Shown in pieces: positions 14,169 through 23,903 of a DNA stretch of 24,160 bases. The notes under the pieces were generated by a model that was not told the DNA's origin, did not search any database, and saw only the letters and a program-made list of their open reading frames with translations. The stretch is from NCBI GenBank assembly GCA_946222495.1, contig CAMICF010000015.1, forward strand, positions 1 to 24,160, written 5' to 3'. Origin of the DNA: an uncultured Janibacter sp. (lineage in GTDB: Bacteria; Actinomycetota; Actinomycetes; Actinomycetales; Dermatophilaceae). The translations under genes were made by a program, and so were the position numbers. Position 1 is the stretch's first letter; every line of letters starts with the position of its first letter.

Positions 14169-15082
14169 GGTGTGCTCCGTCCAGAGTGGTCGACCGGCGG
14201 GTCGGTTGCCGTGATGACGGACCGGTGGTCGACCCAGAGACGGACGTAGTGGTTGTTGGACTGGCCGTCGGGGATGTAGGTCGCCCACTGGCCGTAGCCG
14301 AGGACTCGTTGACCCACCGCGTAGTCGAGACGGTCGGTGTCGTTGCTCAGGGCCCGGATATGGATCCATCGCTTCGTGGGTGCGTGACTGACACCCCTTT
14401 CGGTGTCGAGTTCGACGAGCTGGGCGCTGCCGCTGGTCGTGGGGCCGGCTCGTTTGATGACTCCGCTGACGGCCACGGGGTGCTCATCTTGCTCGACGAC
14501 CCGAGCCAGGTGACGGGCGTCGTGCGCGCTGTCGAAGTAGAAGTCCTTCCATGGGATGCGCCGTCCGTTCCATCGGGCGGTGAACCGGGCTTGAGCGTCG
14601 GGGTCGTTTTCGTAGATGGCCAGTAGGCGGGCAATCGCGGCAGCAGCCGACAGGGTTGGCTCGAGCTGGTGTCCACGGCGAGGGTGCACGGTGAGCCGGT
14701 CGCGACCTGCGGTGTCGGCCGGGGGCTCGACGTCGGGCACGTCTAGGCGCGGGCCGGTCACCGGCAGTCGCAGCTCGTAGATGTCCCCGTCGTGGTCGAT
14801 GGCGCTGCGATGCTCGTGCAGCAGGCGTCCGGCCTGGGCGTCGAAGTCGTAGCGGCAGTCTTCGTCGTGGGGCGCCCGGGTGCGGTCGGTCAGGCGGTAG
14901 TGCGCGGCGACCCATGTTGAGGCCGTGCGCCGTCGATAACCGCGGACTGGGTTGACGGTGACGGTGCAGCCGCCGCATTGCAGCGGACGGGTGAACGGTG
15001 GTGGCTCGTCCTCGATGGCCTTCCGCCCGAAGGTGCGGCCGCTGCTGTCGACGGCCTTGGGGATGCCGACTCGATCACTCAT
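14165..15082 (-). CDS. Unknown protein with N-terminal Cys/His cluster, transposon-associated
   Basis: I cannot assign this 305-aa protein. Near the N terminus Cys36-x2-Cys39, His61, His72 and Cys76 form a possible zinc site (LQCGGC then PHDEDCRYDF), an arrangement reminiscent of the zinc segment of CoiA-like proteins, though this likeness is weak. The middle is helical (AAAAIARLLAIYEND) and the C-terminal 130 residues are beta-rich (WKDFYFDS, VAVSGVIKR, WIHIRAL, VRLWVD). No catalytic motif is clear. It overlaps the upstream 106-aa gene by 8 nt and the downstream AlbA_2 gene by 4 nt, so all three are translationally coupled and likely act together. The ATG at 15082 has a strong AGGAGG site. 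Confidence 0.7.
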   Translation of the reverse strand: MSDRVGIPKAVDSSGRTFGRKAIEDEPPPFTRPLQCGGCTVTVNPVRGYRRRTASTWVAAHYRLTDRTRAPHDEDCRYDFDAQAGRLLHEHRSAIDHDGDIYELRLPVTGPRLDVPDVEPPADTAGRDRLTVHPRRGHQLEPTLSAAAAIARLLAIYENDPDAQARFTARWNGRRIPWKDFYFDSAHDARHLARVVEQDEHPVAVSGVIKRAGPTTSGSAQLVELDTERGVSHAPTKRWIHIRALSNDTDRLDYAVGQRVLGYGQWATYIPDGQSNNHYVRLWVDHRSVITATDPPVDHSGRSTP

Positions 15083-15395
15083 GACGTTCCTCCTCGCCGC
15101 GCACCAGGCGTGCTCGCTCTCGGATCAGTGTGGTCGAGGCCGGTGTCAGTCCGGCGGTTCTGCCGCGGCGAACGTCGAGGTAGGTGTCGATGATGATGTT
15201 CAACTGGCTTCGGGCAAGCTCGCGCTGACGGTCTTCCACGAGCGTGGGCAGGCAGGCGTAGGCGTACCCGATTCTGGCCTCTAAGGTCGCGGGCCTGGTC
15301 GCGCGGGCGGGGTCGATGCTCAGGACCGTGTAGGCGATCACGAGCGGATGGGGGTCGTGCAGCAGCCGGTCGGGAAGATGGAGCGGTGCCGGCAT
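15075..15395 (-). CDS. Small helical protein of unknown function after tniQ
   Basis: This 106-aa protein is predicted to be helical throughout, with an Arg/Glu-rich second half (EDRQRELARSQLNIII, RERARLVRGEEERHE) and no motif I know. It begins 33 bp after the tniQ stop and its end overlaps the 305-aa gene by 8 nt. The start at 15395 has only a weak GAGGCG site, so it probably depends on transcription and translation from tniQ. Its size and charge would suit an adaptor or DNA-associated accessory protein, but this is speculation. Confidence 0.6.
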   Translation of the reverse strand: MPAPLHLPDRLLHDPHPLVIAYTVLSIDPARATRPATLEARIGYAYACLPTLVEDRQRELARSQLNIIIDTYLDVRRGRTAGLTPASTTLIRERARLVRGEEERHE

Positions 15396-15428
15396 CGCCT
15401 CGGCTGGAGCGTCTGGGGCGTGGCGTAG

Positions 15429-17273
15429 TCAAGGTGGAAGCCAGTACAGGGGGCCACCGACCGCGACGTGACGGAGCCTGGTGAGGTAGCCGTGCGCGGT
15501 GGCGAACACGTGGCTGTGGTCGTTGTCGATAGCGGCGCGGGAGGCGACGAACTGGGCGTACGCGGGTGAGTGCGGGTCGAGGGCGATCGCGGTGGATGCG
15601 AACGCGATGTCGCCGCCGGTGAACAGTTCCCAGAAGCGGCGCCGTGCGGCGGGGGTCGGGGCCTTGCCCTGTTGGTGGCTGGCCCGTTGGAGGGCCAGGT
15701 CCATCAGGGCGGTGTCGTCGCCCACGACCCGCCGCAGCCGGTAGTTGATCGGCGGCGGCGTCTGTTGCAGGCGCTGGACCAGGGCGTCGACCTCGGCGAT
15801 CACATCGGGCCACAGCCCGCGTCGGCGCAAGGTGCGGGTCATGCCGGTCACGGTGTGGGTGGCGCGTCGTGGCAGGGCGAGCTCGAGCGCGAGGTCGCCC
15901 CAAGAGGCGAGGGATCCGGTCTTGGCTGCGAGAAGGGCCGCAGCGGCTCGGGTGATCGGTCCCTCGTCTGCCGTTGAGGTGACGGCGTCCAAGGTGGGGA
16001 TCGCGCCGGGCCAGAGGGCTTGGGGGAACCAGCACGGGTCAGGCTCTTGCCTCCGGAGGTCCCGTTCAGGCAGGAGCAGGTGGAAGTCGGAGCGGATGGC
16101 GCGTACTTCTCTGTTGGCCGGGGAGTCTGCGTTCAGGGGGCGGAAGGCTGGGGCCGTGTTGGGGTAGCGCGGTAGGCCGCTGGCGGTGCGGTAGGTCAGT
16201 TGCGCGGTTGGGCTCAGGTGACTCGCGTGCCGGGTCAGTTGGATCGCTGCGAGCAGGGGGTTGTGCGGTCGGGCGGACACCCGCGAGGCTGAGCCGATCG
16301 GTGCGTGGTGCCCGTGGGGTGGCAGTAGATCGTGTTCGTCGAGAACCGCGGCGGCGTCTTTCAGGGTGGGTGCGGTCAGGATCGAGGCGGTGGTCTCGAT
16401 GTGTCGGGAGGAGAGCGGGCCCGCGGTGGCAGGAGCCCCGGCTTGGTCGGCGATGAGTTCGAGGAAGGCGTCGAAGGCGATGGTGCCGGTGACCAGTGAC
16501 TCAAGCATGGTGAACCGGTCGTGCTGGTGTTTGGCCAGAGCATGCAGCAGTTGTTGGGCCTGGACTTCGACCTCGGAGACCTGTCGGGCGTGGGCCTGGC
16601 GCAGGTCGGCCCCGCAGGGTCGGCGAATCTTTCGGTAGTTGCGTCGCGGCGTGGTGGGCTGACGGTGGGTGCACTCGGTGACCGCGACTGGTCGACTGAC
16701 CCAGGCCCCGGTGCCGAAGGGTTCGCGATCGCACTCGGGGCAGCGGGTGACCAACCGCAGCTGGTGGTCGACGCAGACCCAGGTCAGGGGGTGGGCCCAG
16801 GAGCGTCGCCAGTAGGGGGCCTCGTTGGCGAGGCAGGCCGGGCAGTAGCGGTGTGCCGCGCGCGTTCGTGGGGTCGGGGTGCGATAGGCGGCCGTGTAGG
16901 CGATCGCCGCGGTCTCCAGTGGGGTGTGCTCGGCCCACTGGTCCAGGTCGCTGGTCTCTACGCCGAGGCGGGCAGCCGCGTCCGGGGCGGCGGTCAGGGC
17001 CTTGATCATGGCGCGTGTGGAGGTCACGCGCTGCTGTGGGTGTTCGAGGGCGTCTTCGAGGAGCACCCGGGGTGGGGTGTCGTATCGAACCGCGACTCGG
17101 CTGATCCATCCGGCGAAAGACTCCCCGGGTTGGACAGTGGTCTTCAGTGGAGGTCCGTCGATGTCGAAGTCGCCGGGGATAGACCGCAGCCGGGCCTCCG
17201 GTGTCCCTCGGCCAGGCAGGGACTCGCTGAGCAGTTCGGCGAGGTCGGCTGCCGCGGGCTCGTTAGCGGGCAT
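15429..17273 (-). CDS. tniQ: TniQ/TnsD-family target-selection protein
   Basis: This 614-aa protein has a TniQ domain starting near residue 49 (PGESFAGWISRVA). Its zinc-binding residues follow: CPAC at 144-147, Cys167/His170 in CVDH and CPEC at 178-181, with further Cys201 and Cys220. In Tn7-like elements this protein recognises the insertion site and recruits the TnsC ATPase. Length clearly exceeds that of short TniQ proteins (about 400 aa or less) and suits a TnsD-like protein with an extra C-terminal DNA-binding part, consistent with a fixed attachment site. The gene overlaps tnsC by 11 nt. The start ATG at 17273 lies within the end of tnsC. Confidence 0.92.
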   Translation of the reverse strand: MPANEPAAADLAELLSESLPGRGTPEARLRSIPGDFDIDGPPLKTTVQPGESFAGWISRVAVRYDTPPRVLLEDALEHPQQRVTSTRAMIKALTAAPDAAARLGVETSDLDQWAEHTPLETAAIAYTAAYRTPTPRTRAAHRYCPACLANEAPYWRRSWAHPLTWVCVDHQLRLVTRCPECDREPFGTGAWVSRPVAVTECTHRQPTTPRRNYRKIRRPCGADLRQAHARQVSEVEVQAQQLLHALAKHQHDRFTMLESLVTGTIAFDAFLELIADQAGAPATAGPLSSRHIETTASILTAPTLKDAAAVLDEHDLLPPHGHHAPIGSASRVSARPHNPLLAAIQLTRHASHLSPTAQLTYRTASGLPRYPNTAPAFRPLNADSPANREVRAIRSDFHLLLPERDLRRQEPDPCWFPQALWPGAIPTLDAVTSTADEGPITRAAAALLAAKTGSLASWGDLALELALPRRATHTVTGMTRTLRRRGLWPDVIAEVDALVQRLQQTPPPINYRLRRVVGDDTALMDLALQRASHQQGKAPTPAARRRFWELFTGGDIAFASTAIALDPHSPAYAQFVASRAAIDNDHSHVFATAHGYLTRLRHVAVGGPLYWLPP

Positions 17274-18330
17274 CGGCTCGGGCGGTGGCGGCGTTGTCGA
17301 TGCTCGTCGTGGCGATCAGACCGCTGGTGATGGTCTCGGTGCCGGTACGGATGGCCTGGTCGCAGGATCGTTCGATCAGGGTCGTCAACGATCCGATGTG
17401 TCCCTGGGTGCGACGGAACAGCTCGTCCGCGTGGTCGGTGAGCATCCCCGGCCGCGCCTCGGACAACACGATGTGGGCCTCCAGGGTGGCCAGCAAATCC
17501 GTCCAGGCGCGGGCGGCGGCCGGAGTGCCGTAGGAGTATGGGGTGACCGGGCAGCGGGTGGCACGTCGGGCGGTCTGGGCCAGAGCAGCGCTGTCGCCGA
17601 TGAGGCCCTCGTCGAAGAACTTGCGCTCTTGGAGGCCGACGCCGACGTAGACGAACGTCGCGGGCATCTCATTCGCCAGCGACTTCAGGTGGTTGGAGAC
17701 CTCCACGCCGCGGCGGTGGCGGAAATCGACGAAGTGCAGCTCGTCAATGATGATCAACCGGGTCTGGCAGGAGACGACGCAATCCACGGCCATGGAGGCC
17801 AGCCGCGGCGAGGTCGCCCGGTCCGCGGCCGCGTGGCCGTAGAACTCCAGCAGCTTGACGTTCAAGCCCTTGAGGGTGATCTCCGAGGTCAGCGGGATGA
17901 ACGCCACCGGCAGGCGCTGATCCCCAGCCTGGGTGCGTGGCCCGTGGCGGCGGACCTCGCGCCGGTGTAGATCCCGTCCGTACCGGGTGGCGATGGTCGT
18001 CTTGCCCAGGCCGGGTGCGGCATCGATCACCACCGACCCCCGCAACCGGTCCCCGTCGCGACGACCCGAAGCCATCACCTGGTCGATCACGCCGTAGGCG
18101 TCCGTGAGCTGCTGGGTCTTCACCGTCGGCAGGTTGGCGTTCCACACCCGCCGGGCCTCGTCGTAGTCCTCGCGCTCCTCCTCACCCAGCGTGGTCAGGT
18201 CTTGGCGGGTGAGCCGTTCCAGTGGGTCACGGCGGGCGGCGTGGACGAACTCGTGCCACCCCTTCTTGCGGGAGAGGACAAATCGGTTGGTGTCGTTCGC
18301 CGCGAGCCAGCGTGCCCACCGGTTGCTCAT
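17263..18330 (-). CDS. tnsC: TnsC/TniB-type AAA+ ATPase
   Basis: This 355-aa regulator of transposition has a Walker A APGLGKTT at 105-112 and a Walker B LIIIDE at 192-197, followed by His199. A sensor-like strand TFVYVGVG lies near 225-232. ATP-bound TnsC polymerises on DNA, links the TniQ-marked target to the transposase and takes part in target immunity. It is shorter than Tn7 TnsC (about 555 aa) and nearer to TniB size, although the element has a TnsA. The start overlaps the tnsB stop by 4 nt (ATGA) and the end overlaps tniQ by 11 nt, so stoichiometry is set by coupling. Confidence 0.93.
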   Translation of the reverse strand: MSNRWARWLAANDTNRFVLSRKKGWHEFVHAARRDPLERLTRQDLTTLGEEEREDYDEARRVWNANLPTVKTQQLTDAYGVIDQVMASGRRDGDRLRGSVVIDAAPGLGKTTIATRYGRDLHRREVRRHGPRTQAGDQRLPVAFIPLTSEITLKGLNVKLLEFYGHAAADRATSPRLASMAVDCVVSCQTRLIIIDELHFVDFRHRRGVEVSNHLKSLANEMPATFVYVGVGLQERKFFDEGLIGDSAALAQTARRATRCPVTPYSYGTPAAARAWTDLLATLEAHIVLSEARPGMLTDHADELFRRTQGHIGSLTTLIERSCDQAIRTGTETITSGLIATTSIDNAATARADAR

Positions 18331-20312
18331 TCGTCGAACACCTCCAAGCCCCCTTCCGGGTGCTGCTCGTAGTAGCGCTCGAACACGTCCAGATCCGAGG
18401 GATGGTCGCGACGGTCTGCCTCGCGTTCGACCCGGCGGGTCATCAGGTCGATGACATCCGGCGACTCATCGACCTCGGCAGGCATCCTCGTTTCAACGTC
18501 TTCCTGGGCCGCCAGGCGCTGCGCGACGACCTTCTCCCGGCGTCCGGTCACCTCATCGCGCTGCCACCGCACCAGCAGGTCCTGAACTGCCTGCTGGGGG
18601 TCGACGTGACGATTGGCTCGGACGCTGGCCCGACGGGTGTAGTCGGCGGCGTCCTTGCTGAACGGGGACGTGATCCCGGGCGCGAGTCGCCACTGCAACG
18701 GGTGCCAGTACTTGTCCTCCGGGTCTTGGAAGTAGACGGTGCGGATGTCGTCGACATCGACGTGGAATGGCCACTTGCCGGCATGTGCGCCCCCGTGGTC
18801 CGAGCGGCGGCCGCGGTAGAGATTCAGGGCCTCCCCGTCGTAGCGACGCCCGTCGATGTCGATGCCGTAGTGGTGGATCTTGCGCCACTCCACCTCCAGC
18901 AGATCGAACCGCAGGTCCTCCGCCGCAGGCAGGCGCAGCAGTCCCGAGACCTCGATGCCCCGGTTGAACATTTCTTCCGGGGACAGGTCGACGTGCGGCA
19001 GGTGCGGGTCCCGCAGGCCGCGGTGCGCCGAACGGTGGTACACCTCCCCGACCCACTCGCGGATGATCTGCTCGAGCTCGCTGACGTAGTAGAAGGCGCC
19101 CTTCTCTACGTCCTTGCCTCGCTCGTAGACGTTCGGTCCCTTGTAGCCCTCCAGCTGGTCCAGGAGGGACAGGCGAAGGGTGCGGAAGAACCGCTCCAGA
19201 GCAGGCTTGTCCGTCGGCTTGTTCGGGATCGCCGGCTGGATCGAGACCCCCAACCGTCGGCAAACTCCCATCGTGTGCTGAGACATGTAGACCTTGCCGT
19301 GATCAATCACGATCGTGTCCGGGAAGACCCCCTCGGACCCGAGGACCAAGTGCTCGGGCACGCCGGAGAATGGGCCCGTCGATGCCTCCGCACCCCGTCC
19401 CCACACTTGTGGGGTCAGGCATTGGAACAGCACGCTGGCCACGTCCGCGGACTTCGCTGCCACGGGCCGCAACCGGATGCCCTTGATCGAGCGGTCGAAT
19501 AGGTCCATCGCGACCGTCAGCTCGGTGTTGACCCACCGCATCGTCACCGGCTCCATCGCGAATACATCCAGCTTGTAGCCATCCATGAGGATGTACTCGC
19601 CCGGCCGCGTGGGTCGCAGCTGGCCAAGCACCCCCTTTGGGCGCTTGGCCACCGAGCGGCGCTGTTTGGCCTCTCCGAAGGTGTACCGACCCACGTCCAA
19701 CTCCTCGAGACGGCGATAGGCAGAGGTCCGAGATGGCACCGGCCCATCCGGGAATTCCTTCAAGAAGGCTTCGTTCGCCTTGCGGATGATGGTCTGTCGC
19801 GAAGGATTAGACGCAGCCACGAACGAAGCCATCACGCTCAGGCATGCTTCATCCCAGCGCGGGTCAACGGACCGCCGCGTGTCCCCGAGCATGCGGCGGT
19901 CGACCAGCCCCGACGGGCCGTGATCCCGAAAGCGATTCAGGCGCCTACGTGCCGTTGCCGTCGAGGTTCCGAGTTCTTGGGCGGCGCGCTCGACATCCAC
20001 TAACGCGTCCCCGTCCGTGAGCGGTTCCAGCAGTGGCGAGAGGACCTCGACCTCGCGATCGAGGCGTTCACGCTGACGCCGGTTCAGGCCGGCCAACACG
20101 ACCGAGCCCAGGGTCGACTGGGTTGCGGATGTCTCCTCTGAATCGTCGACCGCTGATGCTGACTGCATCAGCTCCTCGACGGCGGCCGAACGCTGCTGGC
20201 CGTCGGCCGCCACCAGGCGCACGCTCACTGCGCCGACCGATGCGATGGACCACGTCTGGCCGTCGAACCACAGCCGCTCGCCGACGCGGACTTCAAGTAC
20301 CTGCCCGGGCAT
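18327..20312 (-). CDS. tnsB: TnsB-type DDE transposase (Mu/rve integrase fold)
   Basis: This 661-aa transposase cuts 3' ends and joins them to target DNA. The N-terminal 220 residues hold helix-turn-helix regions for end binding (around 76-150, including RAAQELGTSTATARRRLNRF). The retroviral-integrase core has the DDE triad: Asp244 in ILMDGYKLD, Asp337 in IVIDHGKVYMS and Glu373 in KPALERFFRTL, with the usual spacing. A beta-barrel and a C-terminal tail, which in Tn7 contacts TnsC, follow. Length matches TnsB (about 700 aa). It overlaps tnsA by 20 nt and tnsC by 4 nt. All three catalytic residues are intact, so it could be active. Confidence 0.95.
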   Translation of the reverse strand: MPGQVLEVRVGERLWFDGQTWSIASVGAVSVRLVAADGQQRSAAVEELMQSASAVDDSEETSATQSTLGSVVLAGLNRRQRERLDREVEVLSPLLEPLTDGDALVDVERAAQELGTSTATARRRLNRFRDHGPSGLVDRRMLGDTRRSVDPRWDEACLSVMASFVAASNPSRQTIIRKANEAFLKEFPDGPVPSRTSAYRRLEELDVGRYTFGEAKQRRSVAKRPKGVLGQLRPTRPGEYILMDGYKLDVFAMEPVTMRWVNTELTVAMDLFDRSIKGIRLRPVAAKSADVASVLFQCLTPQVWGRGAEASTGPFSGVPEHLVLGSEGVFPDTIVIDHGKVYMSQHTMGVCRRLGVSIQPAIPNKPTDKPALERFFRTLRLSLLDQLEGYKGPNVYERGKDVEKGAFYYVSELEQIIREWVGEVYHRSAHRGLRDPHLPHVDLSPEEMFNRGIEVSGLLRLPAAEDLRFDLLEVEWRKIHHYGIDIDGRRYDGEALNLYRGRRSDHGGAHAGKWPFHVDVDDIRTVYFQDPEDKYWHPLQWRLAPGITSPFSKDAADYTRRASVRANRHVDPQQAVQDLLVRWQRDEVTGRREKVVAQRLAAQEDVETRMPAEVDESPDVIDLMTRRVEREADRRDHPSDLDVFERYYEQHPEGGLEVFDE

Positions 20313-21048
20313 CGCCCATCACTCCGATCTGCTGGATGACTGAAGCGTGCGACAGAGGCTGCTCAAGGTCGACCGGCCATTCCTGGCGCCACAACATCGT
20401 CAATGCCGCTGCCGTGACGAGCCGTCGATCGCACCGGTGCTCGGCGACGACCTCATCGACCACGTCGCGGATGGTGCGTCCGTCCGCCTCCTTGCGCTCC
20501 AGGAGTGACAGGGCATCTGAGTCCACGCGGTTGGCGTGGCGTCCTGCCGCGATGAAACGCAGGTTCTCTCGGAGGGTCGGCGTCAGACCACTCCAGACCT
20601 CGTAGCGCCAGCCTCGTTGATGGAGGAGAGCTCCGGTCCACTCCAAGACCTCAGCTACCTCGGGCTTACCTGCGAGTCTCGCGGGCTTGACGTCGACGAT
20701 CGTTGGGGTGCCGTCCCGCCCGATCAGCAGGAAGTCAGGCACGTGACGCCGATTCACTCCATCCACCCGACCGGTCAGCCCGAAAGGCTGACTGGCGATC
20801 GCGACCACATCACGGTCGAAGTCCGCGGTCAACAATCGGTCGCGCTCCAGCAGGCTCTCGTACGGCAAGAGAGATCCAGTCGTGGCCGACCACCACCACC
20901 CGGGGTAGTGACGCATGCCGGCGTATGAACCGAATGAGCGCACGGGAAGTCCGTCTGCGATCAGGGTCGCCTTGGCCTCCGCGAGGGGCGTCACAACTTC
21001 CGCGCCCTCGCCATCCACGTACTTGAGCGTGACTTGGCTCACGCGCAC
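20293..21048 (-). CDS. tnsA: TnsA-type endonuclease
   Basis: This 251-aa nuclease of restriction-enzyme fold makes the 5'-strand cuts that, with TnsB, excise the element cleanly (cut-and-paste). The active-site set is visible: Glu64 (YESLLERD), Asp105 (HVPDFLL) and Asp119-x-Lys121 (IVDVKP). A C-terminal helical domain follows, as in TnsA, where it binds TnsC. The GTG start at 21048 has no convincing Shine-Dalgarno sequence, which may keep expression low. It is the first gene inside the right end, and its upstream region carries the repeats thought to bind TnsB, so autoregulation by TnsB is plausible. It overlaps tnsB by 20 nt. Confidence 0.92.
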   Translation of the reverse strand: MRVSQVTLKYVDGEGAEVVTPLAEAKATLIADGLPVRSFGSYAGMRHYPGWWWSATTGSLLPYESLLERDRLLTADFDRDVVAIASQPFGLTGRVDGVNRRHVPDFLLIGRDGTPTIVDVKPARLAGKPEVAEVLEWTGALLHQRGWRYEVWSGLTPTLRENLRFIAAGRHANRVDSDALSLLERKEADGRTIRDVVDEVVAEHRCDRRLVTAAALTMLWRQEWPVDLEQPLSHASVIQQIGVMGDARAGT

Positions 21049-21063
21049 AGACTGACGGCCACA

Positions 21064-21135
21064 TGCAACTTAGTGGGACACCGACACGCGACTGACACGA
21101 TTGTGGGACAGGTGCAAGTTATCTGGGATTCCACA
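21064..21135. repeat. Candidate TnsB-binding array, transposon right end
   Basis: Three degenerate repeats share TGGGA at 21074, 21104 and 21124, with spacings of 30 and 20 bp, i.e. the same helical face. The first and third align as TGCAACTTAGTGGGACACC (from 21064) and TGCAAGTTATCTGGGATTCC (21113-21132); the middle one shares GTGGGACA with the first. Such arrays sit at the ends of Tn7-like elements. A terminal ACA at 21133-21135 could be the edge. The target-site duplication cannot be confirmed without the other end. Confidence 0.65.
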
Positions 21136-21158
21136 AGATGGCGTGGGCGATGTGCGTC

Positions 21159-21184
21159 GGAAGGGCGGGAATGAACCCCCTTCC
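21159..21184. repeat. Inverted repeat between the transposon end and the dnaK operators
   Basis: GGAAGGG (21159-21165) pairs with CCCTTCC (21178-21184) across 12 nt. It may be the terminator of a gene that once lay upstream of dnaK, or shield dnaK from transposon transcripts. No U-tract is present. Confidence 0.35.
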
Positions 21185-21190
21185 CCCGTA

Positions 21191-21211
21191 GTTGAGCCAT
21201 GTGTACTCAAG
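21191..21211 (+). promoter_or_regulatory. HAIR operator 1 (HspR binding)
   Basis: GTTGAGC-N7-ACTCAAG matches the HAIR consensus CTTGAGT-N7-ACTCAAG with one complete half-site and the exact 7-nt gap. It lies 131 bp upstream of the dnaK start and about 43 bp upstream of the second box. Confidence 0.8.
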
Positions 21212-21226
21212 TTTTGAGCATCGGAT

Positions 21227-21274
21227 TTGCGCAACCCGTGACCGCCGTCCTAACTTGAGCATCAGCAACTCAAC
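21227..21274 (+). promoter_or_regulatory. dnaK promoter with HAIR operator 2
   Basis: CTTGAGC-N7-ACTCAAC at 21254-21274 is a second HAIR box. A -35-like TTGCGC (21227-21232), an 18-nt gap and a -10-like TAACTT (21251-21256) overlap its left arm, so bound HspR would block transcription. HspR is usually encoded after dnaJ, here beyond the window, and needs DnaK as co-repressor in known actinobacterial cases. Confidence 0.75.
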
Positions 21275-21321
21275 TCCGCCGGAGCGGACCGCTCCGGCAC
21301 CCGATCAGAAGGAGCGCACCC

Positions 21322-23219
<1,898 letters not shown>

Positions 23220-23223
<4 letters not shown>

Positions 23224-23876
23224 CCGACCCGAACCAGCCGATCGACCCGGAGGCGACCGCTGACGCGGACGCCGTGAACCCGGAGGCCGAGGAGCAGGTC
23301 GACGTCGAGTCCGTCGCCGACGCGGAGGCGGCCCCGGTTGACGCCGGGGCCGCCCCCGGCGCGGCCGTCGCCACCGACGGCGAGGAGGACCTCCCCCTCG
23401 ACCCCGAGGTGGAGGCCGGGCAGGAGCACCCGGACACGGCCCTCGCGGCTGAGCGTCTGGACAGCCTGCAGCGCCTGCAGGCGGAGTACGTCAACTACAA
23501 GCGGCGCGTCGACCGGGACCGTGCGGAGATCCAGATCCGGGCCTCCCACGACGTCCTCGAGACGCTCCTGCCGGTCCTTGACGAGATCCAGCTCGCCGAG
23601 CAGCACGGTGACCTCACCGACGGTCCGATGAAGGCGATTACCGACAAGCTCGAGCAGGCCCTGGGCAAGTACGGCCTGGAGCGTGTCGGCGCCAAGGGCG
23701 AGACCTTCGACCCGAACGTCCACGAGGCGCTCATGCACGCCGAGTGGGACGCGGACGACGAGGAGCTCCCCAAGGACGCCACGGCGACCACGGTCGTCAC
23801 CGTGCTCCAGCCCGGCTACCGCGCGGGCGAGCGCGTCCTGCGGGCCGCGCGCGTCGCGGTCGCCGACCCCCAGTAG
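23220..23876 (+). CDS. grpE: Nucleotide exchange factor GrpE
   Basis: This 218-aa protein releases ADP from DnaK as a dimer. The N-terminal 80 residues are a disordered Asp/Glu/Ala-rich extension. A long coiled-coil helix follows (LDSLQRLQAEYVNYKRRVDRDRAEI, about 80-104), then the four-helix region and the beta-wing with FDPNVHEALMH and VVTVLQPGYRAGERVLRAARVAV, the GrpE signature. The GTG start at 23220 overlaps the dnaK stop, with GAGGAG inside the dnaK end as ribosome-binding site. It is the second gene of the heat-shock operon. Confidence 0.97.
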
Positions 23877-23903
23877 CACCACCACGATCCGAGAGGAGGA
23901 GAC

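Larger units (their letters stand above)
12747..21135 (-). mobile_element. Tn7-like transposon: tnsABC-tniQ plus three coupled genes; left end not found
   Basis: The core is tnsA-tnsB-tnsC-tniQ in the Tn7 order with overlapping genes, followed by three cistrons in the same direction. Candidate TnsB sites lie beyond tnsA at 21064-21135, so the right end faces dnaK, and a terminal ACA at 21133-21135 is a possible boundary. The left coordinate is only the end of the last coupled gene. No inverted copies of the repeats occur there, so the element may reach further left with the copper genes as cargo, or may have lost its left end. No CRISPR array or Cas gene is present, so target choice would rest on TniQ. 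Tn402-type elements lack TnsA, which excludes that group. Confidence 0.75.

Noticed and set aside
14169..14369. N-terminal extension of the AlbA_2 gene
   Set aside because: It overlaps the 305-aa gene by over 200 bp and encodes a Pro/Arg-rich shadow; GTG 14168 with GTGA overlap is the better start.
12747..21135. CRISPR-associated transposon (CAST)
   Set aside because: No direct-repeat array and no cas gene (Cas12k, Cas6, Cas7, Cas8 types) is seen; the large TniQ suggests protein-guided targeting.
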